Assembly (NCBI GenBank): GCA_020636375.1
Contig: JACJXZ010000011.1
Span: 62,001-126,000, forward strand
Reading direction: 5' to 3'
Source: Lewinellaceae bacterium
GTDB lineage: Bacteria > Bacteroidota > Bacteroidia > Chitinophagales > Saprospiraceae
DNA: 64,000 nt
The notes beneath the pieces are model-generated. The model was not told the origin of the DNA. It saw only the letters and a list, made by a program, of their open reading frames with translations, and did no database searches. A program made the translations under genes and the position numbers. Shown one piece after another: positions 42,162-50,751 of the stretch (the first letter of the stretch is position 1; each line of letters begins with the position of its first letter).

Positions 42162-43433
42162 TCAAACGAACAGCAGGATCACAAAACTCGCCACAATAAC
42201 CCCGCCGAAGCCCAGCCAGAGATAGCGCCGCATGGCCGGAGCTCCCAGCGTGACGCCGTAAACTGCCTTCAGGAAATTGTTGCTGATGGTGGCCTGTATC
42301 GTGGCCATCACCGCCAGATGCTCGGCAATGGATTGCTTGCCCTGGAAAAGGTTGACCAAAAACGGATCGATGTCCGTAACCCCGACGATGAAGGATAAGG
42401 CCCGCAGGCCGCTGCTGCCATAAAATTTAAGCACATAGTGGGTCAGGGCGGCAAAAAGTACAAACAAAAAGGCGAACAACAGGGCCGTGCGGAACTCGAG
42501 CGGGTTGCGTTGGTCATTGGTTCTGGGTTCTCCATTTGTTGCCTCCTTATCCCGGTTCCGAAAATAAATGAACAGGGAAAGGGCCGCCGTAACCGCGAAA
42601 AGGGCAAGGAATGGTACCAGCAGCTTTTTGCCCAGAGAAGCATCGAACAAAAAGGCCAGAGCCAGGATGCGCAGAAACATCATGGCTGTAGCGATCAGGA
42701 TAGCCGCTGCCGTCAGCCCCGGTGGATAAGCAGCCGTTTTGGTTTGTCCGGCCAGCGAAAAGGTAGTGGCCGTGCTGCTGTACAGCCCGCCCAGCACGCC
42801 GGTCAGGAACAGGCCCGCCTCCGGGAAAACGAACTTCTTCAACAGATAGCTGGCGTAGGAAATAGCAGAAACGGCCACTACCGCCAACCAGAATTTGTAA
42901 GGTGTTAGGGCCAGCCCTTCAATGATGCGCTCATCGGGTGTCAGCGGTAAAATGACTCCTGCTATGGCGATGAACTTGGCCAGAGTGATGAATTCATTCC
43001 TTTCAAACTTCTCGGAAAAGGCGATGAGGTCTTCTTTGATCTCCGCCAGGACGAGCACTGTGATCAGGACGAGCAACACCAGCCAGGGGGGCTGAGTGTA
43101 AATCAGCGGCGCCAGGCAGTAGGTGATCAGGGCAATCAGGACGGAAGTCATGCCAAAATGCCCTTCTTTCCGGATTTTTCCGGCATAAGCTATACCGAAA
43201 AAAAGAGACAATACCAGCCCGCCTGCCCCGAAAAAGAGCAGGTGTTCCCGATCGAAAATATACAGGATGAAACCCAGGATGCCGATAAGGGCGAAGGTCC
43301 GGTCGGTACCAAAGAGATACTTCAGCTTTTCCTGCTCGTGGTGGCGGCGCTGTTCCAGCCCGATCAGCAACGCAAATAAGGTGGTGAGCAGGAAGTTCAG
43401 AAAATCTTGTGGTATGTTGTCCAGCAGGTTCAA
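42162..43433 (-). CDS. MgtC/SapB family membrane protein with DUF4010 domain
   Basis: 423 aa with about 12 helices. The N-terminal MgtC/SapB part has LFALLIGLEQRRHHEQEKL and FGTDRTFALIGILGFILYIF. The C-terminal DUF4010 part has GLYSSTATTFSLAGQTKTAA and SFIVGVTDIDPFLVNLFQGK. It lies 84 nt upstream of atpD on the same strand and may be co-transcribed with the ATPase. MgtC-type proteins affect Mg2+ homeostasis and ATPase activity, making the neighbourhood suggestive. Confidence 0.85.
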   Translation of the reverse strand: MNLLDNIPQDFLNFLLTTLFALLIGLEQRRHHEQEKLKYLFGTDRTFALIGILGFILYIFDREHLLFFGAGGLVLSLFFGIAYAGKIRKEGHFGMTSVLIALITYCLAPLIYTQPPWLVLLVLITVLVLAEIKEDLIAFSEKFERNEFITLAKFIAIAGVILPLTPDERIIEGLALTPYKFWLAVVAVSAISYASYLLKKFVFPEAGLFLTGVLGGLYSSTATTFSLAGQTKTAAYPPGLTAAAILIATAMMFLRILALAFLFDASLGKKLLVPFLALFAVTAALSLFIYFRNRDKEATNGEPRTNDQRNPLEFRTALLFAFLFVLFAALTHYVLKFYGSSGLRALSFIVGVTDIDPFLVNLFQGKQSIAEHLAVMATIQATISNNFLKAVYGVTLGAPAMRRYLWLGFGGVIVASFVILLFV

Positions 43434-43511
43434 GTTAAAAGTGCAATGATGGCTATAACAAGAACAGATGAAACGGCAAAGCTGCCCATCCAGTGTGCGA
43501 TTTTTTCTGCC

Positions 43512-44093
43512 TCATCGATCAAAAACGCCGGAGCAATGAGTCGTGAATGCGGCGATGTGTTCTGCTTTGTCATGTACCTGCTTCCTGGCCCGGGCCAGCC
43601 GCATTTTCACCGCGCTTTCTGACAGCCCGTAACGGGCCTGCAGTGCGGCGATCGGAAGGCCTTCAACATATTTTTCTTTTAACAAGGCCCGGCAGCCTTC
43701 GTCCGATTCCGCCAGGGCGGCCTGCAGGGCATCCAGGAGTTGCTCTTTCTCCTGGGCGGCACTCGGCGTGAAAGGGTCGTAGTCCGATGCCGCGCCACCA
43801 CCCCGGGTTTCGGGGATGTTGCCGGCCCATGTTTTGGCTTTGAGGAAGTTTATGCATTCGTTGCGAACGATCCGGAACAACCAGCCGGCAAACAATTCGG
43901 TATGCCGCAGCTGGCCGATCCGCTCGGCGGCCCGCAGGAAAACCTCCTGGGCGATGTCCAGGGCCCCTTCCCGGTCGTGGGTAAAGCGGAGGCAATAGGC
44001 AAAAACGTTGTCGTAGTACCGGGTGTACAATTCTCCCAGATACCGGCCGCTGTGGGTTCGTTGATAAGCGCTCGCCAGTTGAGTTTCAGTCAT
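43512..44093 (-). CDS. RNA polymerase ECF-type sigma factor
   Basis: 193 aa from MTETQLASAYQRTHSGRYLG. Region 2 (about 20-90) includes YDNVFAYCLRFTHDREGALD and AQEVFLRAAERIGQ, then FAGWLFRIVRNECINFLK. Region 4 (about 125-180) has YVEGLPIAALQARYGLSESA and VKMRLARARKQVHD, the -35-binding helix-turn-helix. No anti-sigma gene is adjacent. It is one candidate for recognising the GTGAC-N15-GGTCTTT motif in this window, but it has no such motif of its own and a genome of this type would hold many ECF factors. Confidence 0.92.
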   Translation of the reverse strand: MTETQLASAYQRTHSGRYLGELYTRYYDNVFAYCLRFTHDREGALDIAQEVFLRAAERIGQLRHTELFAGWLFRIVRNECINFLKAKTWAGNIPETRGGGAASDYDPFTPSAAQEKEQLLDALQAALAESDEGCRALLKEKYVEGLPIAALQARYGLSESAVKMRLARARKQVHDKAEHIAAFTTHCSGVFDR

Positions 44094-44309
44094 TTGAGGA
44101 AGGTCAGGAGCAAACATCGCTTGACGTTTTTATGGTTGTATCGAATACACCATAAAAATACGGCCCCGGCCGCCGTCGCGAAGGAATGATCGTTGAAAGG
44201 GGGGAATGCATCGTTAAAAGTGGGAGATGGGCCGGTGAGTAGGGTGGGATAGTTTCTCAGGGGCGATGAAACAGAGTGTCTATGTCTATGAACGCATGAA
44301 ACTATAGTT

Positions 44310-46517
44310 TTATTCCTCACGCAAAGGGAGTAATTCCTCCCGGACCTTTCGGAGCGCTTGTTCCGTCATCCGGCTGACTTCTTCGAGCAGGGAGGAGAGG
44401 TGCGCTGTGTCCGGCGCCTCGGCCCTGGCCGCCAGTTCCAGCCGTTTGAGCAGTTGCCCGAGCGGTTGTTCCATACCCATATAGGAAACTGTGCTTTTCA
44501 TACTGTGGGCGGTGGCCGCCAGGCCGGAGAGGTCATTTTCCTGAAGTGCGGTGCCGAGCTTTTCCAGTTCCTGCGGGGCCTGGGCCAGGAAAATGCCGGC
44601 CAGCTCGGCCAGAGCGGTTTTGCTGCCGCCTGCCACTTCCATGAGATAATCGTAATCGATAGCAGGGCCGTCTGATGGGCCTTTGCCGACGGGTGTTGCG
44701 GGCCGGGGGAGATTCCGCTGGATGGCCTGGCGCAGTTCCTGCCTGCGTACCGGTTTGCTGAGATAATCGTTCATGCCGCAGGCCAGGCATTTTTCCCGTT
44801 CGCCGGGCATGGCGTGAGCGGTAATGGCAATGATCGGCACGTCGATCCCGAGGCGGCGTATCTCCCGGGCAGCGGCGTATCCGTCCATAACGGGCATCTG
44901 CAGGTCCATCAGCACCAGGCTGAAAGGCTGTTGCTGCAGGTGGCGCAGGGCCTCGTGCCCGTTTTCGACGATGGTACAGTCAGCGCCGAGGTGGCTGAGC
45001 ATCAACCCGGCGATGTGTTGGTTCATAGGGTTGTCTTCGGCGACCAGGATGTGCAACCCTTCCAGGTGAACGGGTTCGGAAGGGGGCTGGCCATCCTCTG
45101 TTGGCGGCGGTGGGCGCCATTCGCCCTCGGCAGGGAAGCGGTAGGGCAGCTCCAGATAAAAAGTGGCACCCTGGCCTTCGCGGCTGCGGACGTAGACGTG
45201 GCCGCCCTGCAGCTCCGCCAGTTTCCAGACGATGGACAGCCCCAGGCCAGCCCCGCCGTACTTGCGGGTGGTGTCGGCGGAGGCCTGTTCGAAACGCTCG
45301 AAGATGCTGTCCAGCTTGTCCCTGGGTATGCCTATGCCGGTGTCCTGGACCTTAAAGCTGAGCCAGGCCACCTCGTCCTCTTCGCGGATATTTTTTACCC
45401 ATACATCGACGCCGCCCTGGCTGGTGAACTTGATCCCATTGCTGATCAGGTTGGCAAGCATCTGGGTCAGGCGGGTGGGGTCGCCGATCACAGTGTCCGG
45501 AACATCTTCCATGGGGTGGATATGAAGCCATAACTTCTTTTCCCTGGCCTGGTGCCGGAACATCTGGCCGATGGACTGCATTACGCTCTCCAGTTGGAAA
45601 GGGATGGCTTCGAAACGCACCATTCCGGCTTCCAGTTTGGACAGATCCAGGATGTCATTGACGATGGATAGCAGGGCGCTGCCTGCCGTTTCGATCCCCC
45701 GGGTGAACTCCCGCTGGCCGGCCTCCAGGTTGGTATCGGCCAGCATAGAGGAGTACCCCAGGATGGCATTCAGCGGGGTGCGGATCTCGTGGCTCATATT
45801 GGCCAGGAATTGTTCTTTGGCGCGGGCGGCACTTTCAGCGGCCTCCAGGGCCTGATTGAGGGACTCGCCCGCCTTGCGGTCCCGGTTGACCCCTCTGAAG
45901 ACTGCAAAAACGGCCAGGAAGATGACGATCGAGAAAGTGAGGGAGATGAAAAAGTTGAACCACTGGTCCCGCTGGTCATGGGCCTGCCCTTCGCGGTGTA
46001 GGAGGTGGATGTCCGCCGCCTTCTTGTCCAGTAAGCTGGAGCGGATATGGGCAAGCAGGCCGCTTCCGCTGTCGGCTTTTCTATCCGGTGGGCGGGCATC
46101 CCGCCAGCGGGCCATCTGGATGCTGGCCTGCTCCAGGCGGTGTTGCATGAAAAGTTTCAGGCTGTCGCGGCTGGCGCCGCCGACAGGAAGCAGGCTGATC
46201 AGGCGGCCGGCCTTTTCCTGGAGGCGCAGGATATGAACTTCGATCTCGGGCACCAGGGCCGAATCGGGGGCCGCTCCGAGTTTTGCCAGATGAAGGCTGA
46301 GCCCCGCCGACTCGTCCTGCAGGGCGTCGAAGGCCTCTGAGATTCGCAGGTAATATTCTACTACCTGCCGGGCCTGCTCCTTATTTTCCAGGGTTCGCCG
46401 GTAGTGGGATTGGTATAAAAAGATCAGGGCAAGCCCAAAGGACATGAAGAGCAGGGCCTGGATTTCGATGCTCCACTTACCCGCGACTTGCAGCAGTGCT
46501 CTGATGGCCTCTTTCAT
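44310..46517 (-). CDS. Hybrid sensor histidine kinase (HisKA-HATPase-REC-HPt)
   Basis: 735 aa. Two transmembrane helices (21-39 and 187-207) bracket a helical sensor region of about 145 residues, probably periplasmic. HisKA has H243 in NMSHEIRTPLNA. HATPase shows N360 in NLISNGIKF, DTGIGIP at 392-398 and GGAGLGLSI at 421-429. The receiver domain has D538 in LVLMDLQMP and K588 in YLSKP. A C-terminal HPt domain has H671 in AHSMKS. All phosphorelay residues are present, so the final acceptor may be the LytTR regulator upstream on the same strand (46531), 13 nt away. Confidence 0.95.
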   Translation of the reverse strand: MKEAIRALLQVAGKWSIEIQALLFMSFGLALIFLYQSHYRRTLENKEQARQVVEYYLRISEAFDALQDESAGLSLHLAKLGAAPDSALVPEIEVHILRLQEKAGRLISLLPVGGASRDSLKLFMQHRLEQASIQMARWRDARPPDRKADSGSGLLAHIRSSLLDKKAADIHLLHREGQAHDQRDQWFNFFISLTFSIVIFLAVFAVFRGVNRDRKAGESLNQALEAAESAARAKEQFLANMSHEIRTPLNAILGYSSMLADTNLEAGQREFTRGIETAGSALLSIVNDILDLSKLEAGMVRFEAIPFQLESVMQSIGQMFRHQAREKKLWLHIHPMEDVPDTVIGDPTRLTQMLANLISNGIKFTSQGGVDVWVKNIREEDEVAWLSFKVQDTGIGIPRDKLDSIFERFEQASADTTRKYGGAGLGLSIVWKLAELQGGHVYVRSREGQGATFYLELPYRFPAEGEWRPPPPTEDGQPPSEPVHLEGLHILVAEDNPMNQHIAGLMLSHLGADCTIVENGHEALRHLQQQPFSLVLMDLQMPVMDGYAAAREIRRLGIDVPIIAITAHAMPGEREKCLACGMNDYLSKPVRRQELRQAIQRNLPRPATPVGKGPSDGPAIDYDYLMEVAGGSKTALAELAGIFLAQAPQELEKLGTALQENDLSGLAATAHSMKSTVSYMGMEQPLGQLLKRLELAARAEAPDTAHLSSLLEEVSRMTEQALRKVREELLPLREE

Positions 46518-46530
46518 ATTGGCGTGGTTA

Positions 46531-47223
46531 TCAGATCAGGTTGATCCGGCTGAGCAGTTCCTTTTTGGCCTTTTCGCTAAGGGGGATCACTTCCCTGCCG
46601 ATGACGATCATGTTGTCGGCGATGCTGTCGATCTTATCCTGGGCTACGATGTAAGAGCGGTGGCAACGGAAGAACCGCTCTTCCGGCAGCTTTTCCTGCA
46701 GGGCTTTCATACTGAGCAGCACCATATATTTTTTTTCTGCCGTAGCGATCCGCACGTAGTCGCCCATGGCCTCTACGAAGAGGATGTCGGCAAAGTCAAT
46801 GCGGACCAGGGTGTTGTCGACCCGGGCAAACAGGTAATCTTTCAGGTTTCCGGTTTCGCTGGCCTTGTTTTTTTCGTCCATTCTCCCCACGGCCTGGAGC
46901 AGGCGGGCCAGGGTTACCGGTTTGACAATATAATCGAGTACTTTCATGCCAAAGGCTTCTACGGCATAATCCGGTTTGGAGGTGATCAGGATGGTTTCCG
47001 GGGGGTGGGAGAGGCTCCGGAGCAGGTCTAGCCCGCTCATTTCGGGCATCTCCACATCGAGCAGGAGCAGGTCGGCCGGCCGGCTTTCCAGGAATTCGAA
47101 AGCTTCGGCGGCGCTGCTGCATTCTTGAACGACCTCCAGCCCGGGGGCCTGCCGCGCCAGGTTGCGCAGGGCTGCCCGGGCCATGGGGTTGTCGTCGACG
47201 ATCACACATTTTTTACGGTTCAT
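46531..47223 (-). CDS. LytTR-family response regulator
   Basis: 230 aa. Receiver domain 1-118 has the acidic pair VDDNP, phospho-acceptor D56 in LLLLDVEMP and K101 in YIVKPV. The LytTR DNA-binding domain (about 128-230) includes VRIDFADILFVEAMGDYVRI, then PEERFFRCHRSYIVAQDKID. It is the first gene of a two-gene unit with the hybrid kinase. The unusual pairing of a hybrid kinase with HPt suggests a multistep relay to this regulator. Confidence 0.95.
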   Translation of the reverse strand: MNRKKCVIVDDNPMARAALRNLARQAPGLEVVQECSSAAEAFEFLESRPADLLLLDVEMPEMSGLDLLRSLSHPPETILITSKPDYAVEAFGMKVLDYIVKPVTLARLLQAVGRMDEKNKASETGNLKDYLFARVDNTLVRIDFADILFVEAMGDYVRIATAEKKYMVLLSMKALQEKLPEERFFRCHRSYIVAQDKIDSIADNMIVIGREVIPLSEKAKKELLSRINLI

Positions 47224-47334
47224 CTCCTGTTTTGTCTGTTCGTAAGCCTACCTAAATTAACAAAAAAGGCCAAAAAAAGTGAAGGTTTTTGGAGCGGCAG
47301 GCCAGGAAAGATACAAAATAACGGCTTTTGGGAG

Positions 47335-47361
47335 GTGACCCTCCCGGCCTGAAGGGTCTTT
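47335..47361 (+). promoter_or_regulatory. ECF-type promoter motif P10 for the alpha/beta hydrolase gene
   Basis: GTGAC, 15 nt, GGTCTTT, then 19 nt to the ATG at 47381. It is an exact match, 20 kb from the main cluster of sites. Confidence 0.75.
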
Positions 47362-47380
47362 AGGCAGTAACAGAAGCCTA

Positions 47381-48241
47381 ATGAAAAGCGGTTCTTTCCC
47401 AGTAGCAGGCGGCAGGCGGATTGCCTACAATATTTACGGAGACGCGGGGCATTTCCCCGTGGCCTTCTTTCATGGGCTGGGGGGGTCGCGCAACAGCATA
47501 ACCGTCGATGAAGCGTGGTTGCGCCAAAAGAGATGGTCGCTCGTTAGCTTTGACCGTCCCGGAGTGGGCGATTCGGGAGCGCTGCCGGCCTATACCCTGG
47601 AGCAGGTAGCCGCAGATGCCGCTGCCCTGATCGCCCATTTGGGCCACCAACGGTGCGCCGCTTTGGGCTGGTCGGCCGGCGGCCCTTTCGCCATGGCCTT
47701 TGCCGGCGGCTTTCCGGAACTGGTGGACTTTCTGGCCCTGGTGAATACAGCAATGCCCGTTGGCGACGGCAAGGGCGGCTGGTGGCCCGCCGGCAGCAGG
47801 CAGTGGCTGGCCCTGGCCTGCCGCTATTTGCCGGCCCTGGCGAATCCCTTTTTCTATCTCGCCGCCCGCCGGTACCGCCGCAATCCGAAGCTGGCCCTGG
47901 CAAGGGCCATTGCCCGTATGGCCCCGGCCGACCGCGAGCTGCTGCAGTCGCCGGCTATGCAGGCCCTCCTCCGGCAGGCTTCAGACGACGCCTGGGGCAG
48001 CGGCGGCTACGGCCCGGCCTGCGACGCCCGGGCCCTGGGGCACCGCCTGGCCGTTCGCCTCGACGATGTCCGGATACCTGTTCACCTCTGGCAGGGAGAG
48101 CAGGATATTGACTCCGGCACCTGCCGGCTGGAAAAGCTGGCGCGCCGCTTTCCCAAAGCCACCATTCACCGGGTAAAGCAAGCCGGCCACCTGCTCTACC
48201 TCCAACATGCCGAAAAAATCCTGGAGATCTCTTTATGGTGA
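47381..48241 (+). CDS. Alpha/beta hydrolase
   Basis: 286 aa from MKSGSFPVAGGRRIAYNIYG. The oxyanion motif FHGLGGSR is at 30-37, the nucleophile elbow GWSAGG has S98, the acid is probably in WQGEQDIDSG, and the base is the His in KQAGHLLYLQHAE near the C-terminus. The triad is complete. The substrate is unknown. No signal peptide, so it is cytosolic. An exact ECF-type motif immediately upstream puts it in the presumed stress regulon. Confidence 0.88.
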   Translation: MKSGSFPVAGGRRIAYNIYGDAGHFPVAFFHGLGGSRNSITVDEAWLRQKRWSLVSFDRPGVGDSGALPAYTLEQVAADAAALIAHLGHQRCAALGWSAGGPFAMAFAGGFPELVDFLALVNTAMPVGDGKGGWWPAGSRQWLALACRYLPALANPFFYLAARRYRRNPKLALARAIARMAPADRELLQSPAMQALLRQASDDAWGSGGYGPACDARALGHRLAVRLDDVRIPVHLWQGEQDIDSGTCRLEKLARRFPKATIHRVKQAGHLLYLQHAEKILEISLW

Positions 48242-48271
48242 ATTTCCTGCGAATTTTTCCGGAAATGCAAA

Positions 48272-48298
48272 GTGGCCCGGCCCCGGCTCCTGGTCTTT
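48272..48298 (+). promoter_or_regulatory. ECF-type motif P11 with one mismatch
   Basis: GTGGC, 15 nt, GGTCTTT, then 38 nt to the ATG at 48337. One base differs in the first box. Confidence 0.55.
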
Positions 48299-48336
48299 GT
48301 TTTAAGTCCTTAATATTTAACCTTAAATTATCTGCT

Positions 48337-48408
48337 ATGAAAAAGCACATCGTTCTTCTGGCTTTGATGTTTGTGGCCATCGGCGCGCTTTCAAAACAAG
48401 AAACATGA
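48337..48408 (+). CDS. 23-residue leader ORF, signal-peptide-like
   Basis: MKKHIVLLALMFVAIGALSK followed by QET and TGA. The stop overlaps the next ATG (ATGA at 48405). It looks like the isolated signal peptide of a lost secreted protein or a coupled leader. It lies directly after motif P11. Confidence 0.4.
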   Translation: MKKHIVLLALMFVAIGALSKQET

Positions 48409-48854
48409 GAAAGATCGCATTCGCATTTATCGCCGCCGTGCTTAGCATGGCCGCCTGCGACCGGGCGCCCGCCCCTTCGGACCAGGCAAAGCTGCGCACT
48501 AAAGAAAATACGACGGTTTTCGAAGACAAGGCCGTCACCGACGCCAACCGTTCTGTCCAGGCTTTCGCCGAGGCTATCGAAGCTTTCGAAAAGGGCGATA
48601 AAGAAGCCGTGGCCAACTCCCTCCAGGCCGGCATCGACGCGCTGGCCAATGAAGGGAAAGGGCTGGAGGGCGACGTGCACATGAGGCTGAAACACGCCAT
48701 CCTGCGGCTCGAACGGCTGCGCCGGGAATTCCTGGAAGGCCATGTAGCAACAGTCGATGACCTGATGGACGCCATCTCGGAGGCGGAAAGGGACGTGCCG
48801 CACCGGCTCCTTTCGGGTTATGCCGAGGAGGATGTGCCTCCGCAGCAGGAATGA
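48405..48854 (+). CDS. Small helical lipoprotein
   Basis: 149 aa. The signal peptide ends in lipobox SMAAC (Cys18). The rest is helical and charged: VQAFAEAIEAFEKGDKEAVA and LANEGKGLEGDVHMRLKHAI. The family is not recognised, but the form (EAIEAFEKGDKEAVANSLQA) resembles the AALDAYRKKDYETASHY segment of the lipoprotein at 27932, also behind this promoter type. Probably periplasmic, anchored to a membrane. Confidence 0.7.
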   Translation: MRKIAFAFIAAVLSMAACDRAPAPSDQAKLRTKENTTVFEDKAVTDANRSVQAFAEAIEAFEKGDKEAVANSLQAGIDALANEGKGLEGDVHMRLKHAILRLERLRREFLEGHVATVDDLMDAISEAERDVPHRLLSGYAEEDVPPQQE

Positions 48855-48892
48855 AGGAATGAAGGAATGAAGGAATGAAGGAATGAAGGAAT
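48848..48892 (+). repeat. Octamer microsatellite (GAATGAAG)n
   Basis: Five and a half copies covering the last codons and stop of the lipoprotein gene. It is the inverse of the CTTCATTC unit at 20764. Confidence 0.95.
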
Positions 48893-48946
48893 TGCCGCCA
48901 CTTCTGCTCAGAAAGCCCTAACTTAGGGGCGCAAAGCAGAAAGTAA

Positions 48947-50071
48947 ATGGCCAAACAAGCGCAATACGATTATATATACTACGGCACCAGGGCCAAGGCA
49001 GGCGAGGTGGTCGCTTTCGTGAAGCACGTCCTGCAGGCCAACATACGGGCCGAGGCGCGCGGGCAGCGCAAAACGCCCATCTGTATCTGGGGCAAGCACG
49101 GGATCGGCAAGACGGAGATCGTTCAAACGCTGGCCCACGAGTTGGGCTACCAGTTCCGCTACATCGCGCCGGCCCAGTTCGAAGAGATGGGCGACCTGGT
49201 GGGCATGCCCTCGATAGAGCAGGGGCGCACCGTCTTCCGCTCGCCGGAATGGGTGCCCTCGGGGGAGGGGCCGGGCATCCTGCTCATCGATGATGTCAAC
49301 CGGGCCGACGACCGCATCCTGCGCGGCATCATGCAGCTGCTGCAGAATTTCGAGCTGGTCAGCTGGAAACTGCCGCCTAAATGGCAGATCGTGCTCACCG
49401 CCAATCCCGACGGCGGCGACTACTCGGTGACTCCCATGGATGACGCCATGGTCACCCGCATGATGCACATCACCCTGGAGTTCGACCCCAAAGAGTGGGC
49501 CAAATGGGCCGAACAAAACGGCATCGACTCCCGCGGCATCGACTTCGTGCTCACCTACCCGGAGGTGGTCACCGGCCTGCGCACTACCCCGCGCACCCTG
49601 GTGCAGTTCTTCGAAACCATCGCCGAGATCGGCAACCTGGGCGCCAACCTGGGGCTGGTGCGCACCCTGGCGGATTCCTGCCTCGACCAGAACACCGCCG
49701 CCACCTTCATCGCTTTCGTCAACCAGGAACTGCGCGCCCTGCTCAAACCCCAGGAAATCTGCGATGCCAGGGATTTCGGCCAGGACGTCGAAGCGCCCCT
49801 GCGCGCCGTCGTCCAGAAACAGTCCCTGCGGGTCGACATCCTGGCCACCATCTGCACCCGCCTGGCCAATTACCTCACCCTGGCCGAGCGCCCGCTGGCC
49901 GGGCGGCAGCTGCAAAATGTCATCGCCTTCGTCAAACTGGATTTCCTGCCCAACGACATCCGCCTTACCCTGGCCCAGGATCTGGCCGACCCCGGAAAGC
50001 CCAACAGTGCCAACCTGCTGCCCATCCTGGAAGATCCGGATATCGGGAAAATCCTGCTGGAAGGTATGTAA
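48947..50071 (+). CDS. MoxR-family AAA+ ATPase
   Basis: 374 aa. Walker A GKHGIGKT at 49-56, Walker B ILLIDDVNRAD at 111-121, sensor 1 in IVLTANPDGGDYSVTPMDDA, and MVTRMMHITLEFDPKEWAKW before the lid. MoxR ATPases act with VWA-domain partners in metal insertion or complex assembly. The expected DUF2201/VWA partner gene is not adjacent but occurs at 15158. Confidence 0.88.
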   Translation: MAKQAQYDYIYYGTRAKAGEVVAFVKHVLQANIRAEARGQRKTPICIWGKHGIGKTEIVQTLAHELGYQFRYIAPAQFEEMGDLVGMPSIEQGRTVFRSPEWVPSGEGPGILLIDDVNRADDRILRGIMQLLQNFELVSWKLPPKWQIVLTANPDGGDYSVTPMDDAMVTRMMHITLEFDPKEWAKWAEQNGIDSRGIDFVLTYPEVVTGLRTTPRTLVQFFETIAEIGNLGANLGLVRTLADSCLDQNTAATFIAFVNQELRALLKPQEICDARDFGQDVEAPLRAVVQKQSLRVDILATICTRLANYLTLAERPLAGRQLQNVIAFVKLDFLPNDIRLTLAQDLADPGKPNSANLLPILEDPDIGKILLEGM

Positions 50072-50186
50072 TGAATAACGGGCAGGTTCAATTTTTTTGA
50101 AAACACTGACCTTTATCATTTCCCCGTTCGGATAATCTGTTGAACTTTTTGTGGTAAAGGAAGATGAGCTTTTGTAATGGCCCTTA

Positions 50187-50370
50187 GGGGCCGGAGAAAA
50201 ATAAGCTCCTCATTTCAGGCTAGAGATTTCGTCGCTGAACAAGGCGCGAAGAACGCGCATAGCCTAGCTACGCAAGTGATAGCCTGCCCCGTACCCGCAG
50301 GGTCGGGGAGCAACGCAGTGCAGCGGCGAAAGATCAGCATCAAATGGGGAAGTTATTCTTCTCCGGGCCC
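50187..50370. mobile_element. MITE-like palindromic element with TTA target duplication (184 bp)
   Basis: Left end GGGGCCGGAGAAAAATAAGC; the inverse of the right end is GGGCCCGGAGAAGAATAACT. TTA precedes (50184-50186) and follows (50371-50373). The core has AAGGCGCGAAGAACGCGC, ATAGCCTAGCTACG and GCAACGCAGTGCAGCGGCG, shared in outline with 33937 and 40306. A solo right end occurs at 50752-50782. No gene lies in 50072-50431. Confidence 0.8.
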
Positions 50371-50431
50371 TTAACATCTGGGGCCAAAATACTGTTAGAA
50401 AACAAGACATTAACCAAAACGCAAAACTGTT

Positions 50432-50650
50432 ATGAAAGAAGGCTGGGTAAGAATCTATTCTTCGGTGGAAGAATTCAAAGCCAGGATCGTCGAAGACATC
50501 CTCAAACAAAACGGCATCGAAAGCCATATCGTTGAAAAACGCGACTCGGCCATCCCCTCCCTCGGGGAGTCCGCCCTGTATACGCCTAAGGAGAAGGTGG
50601 AAGCGGCGCTCGCCATCCTGAAGAAGGAGCAGCTGATCGAGGAGGAGTAA
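50432..50650 (+). CDS. DUF2007-like putative signal-transducing protein
   Basis: 72 aa, MKEGWVRIYSSVEEFKARIV then EDILKQNGIESHIVEKRDSA and a C-terminal helix AALAILKKEQLIEEE. The pattern strand, helix, GIESxIV, then KEKVEAAL matches DUF2007 proteins, small ferredoxin-like folds of unknown function. Typical full length, so probably intact. Confidence 0.75.
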   Translation: MKEGWVRIYSSVEEFKARIVEDILKQNGIESHIVEKRDSAIPSLGESALYTPKEKVEAALAILKKEQLIEEE

Positions 50651-50751
50651 GGAATGTGTATATGTGCGGAAGTGTAAAGGTGTAAATGTCCGTAGCATCA
50701 TACCCCCCTTCACATTTAAGTACACTCCGGAAACCCCGGAAAAAGAGCCGT

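Noticed and set aside
17039..48298. Reading the shared motif as sigma-54 promoters or a CRP-type palindrome
   Set aside because: Sigma-54 needs TGGCAC-N5-TTGC with GG and GC ten bases apart, which is absent. Single sites are not palindromic; the dyad arises only where two sites face each other.
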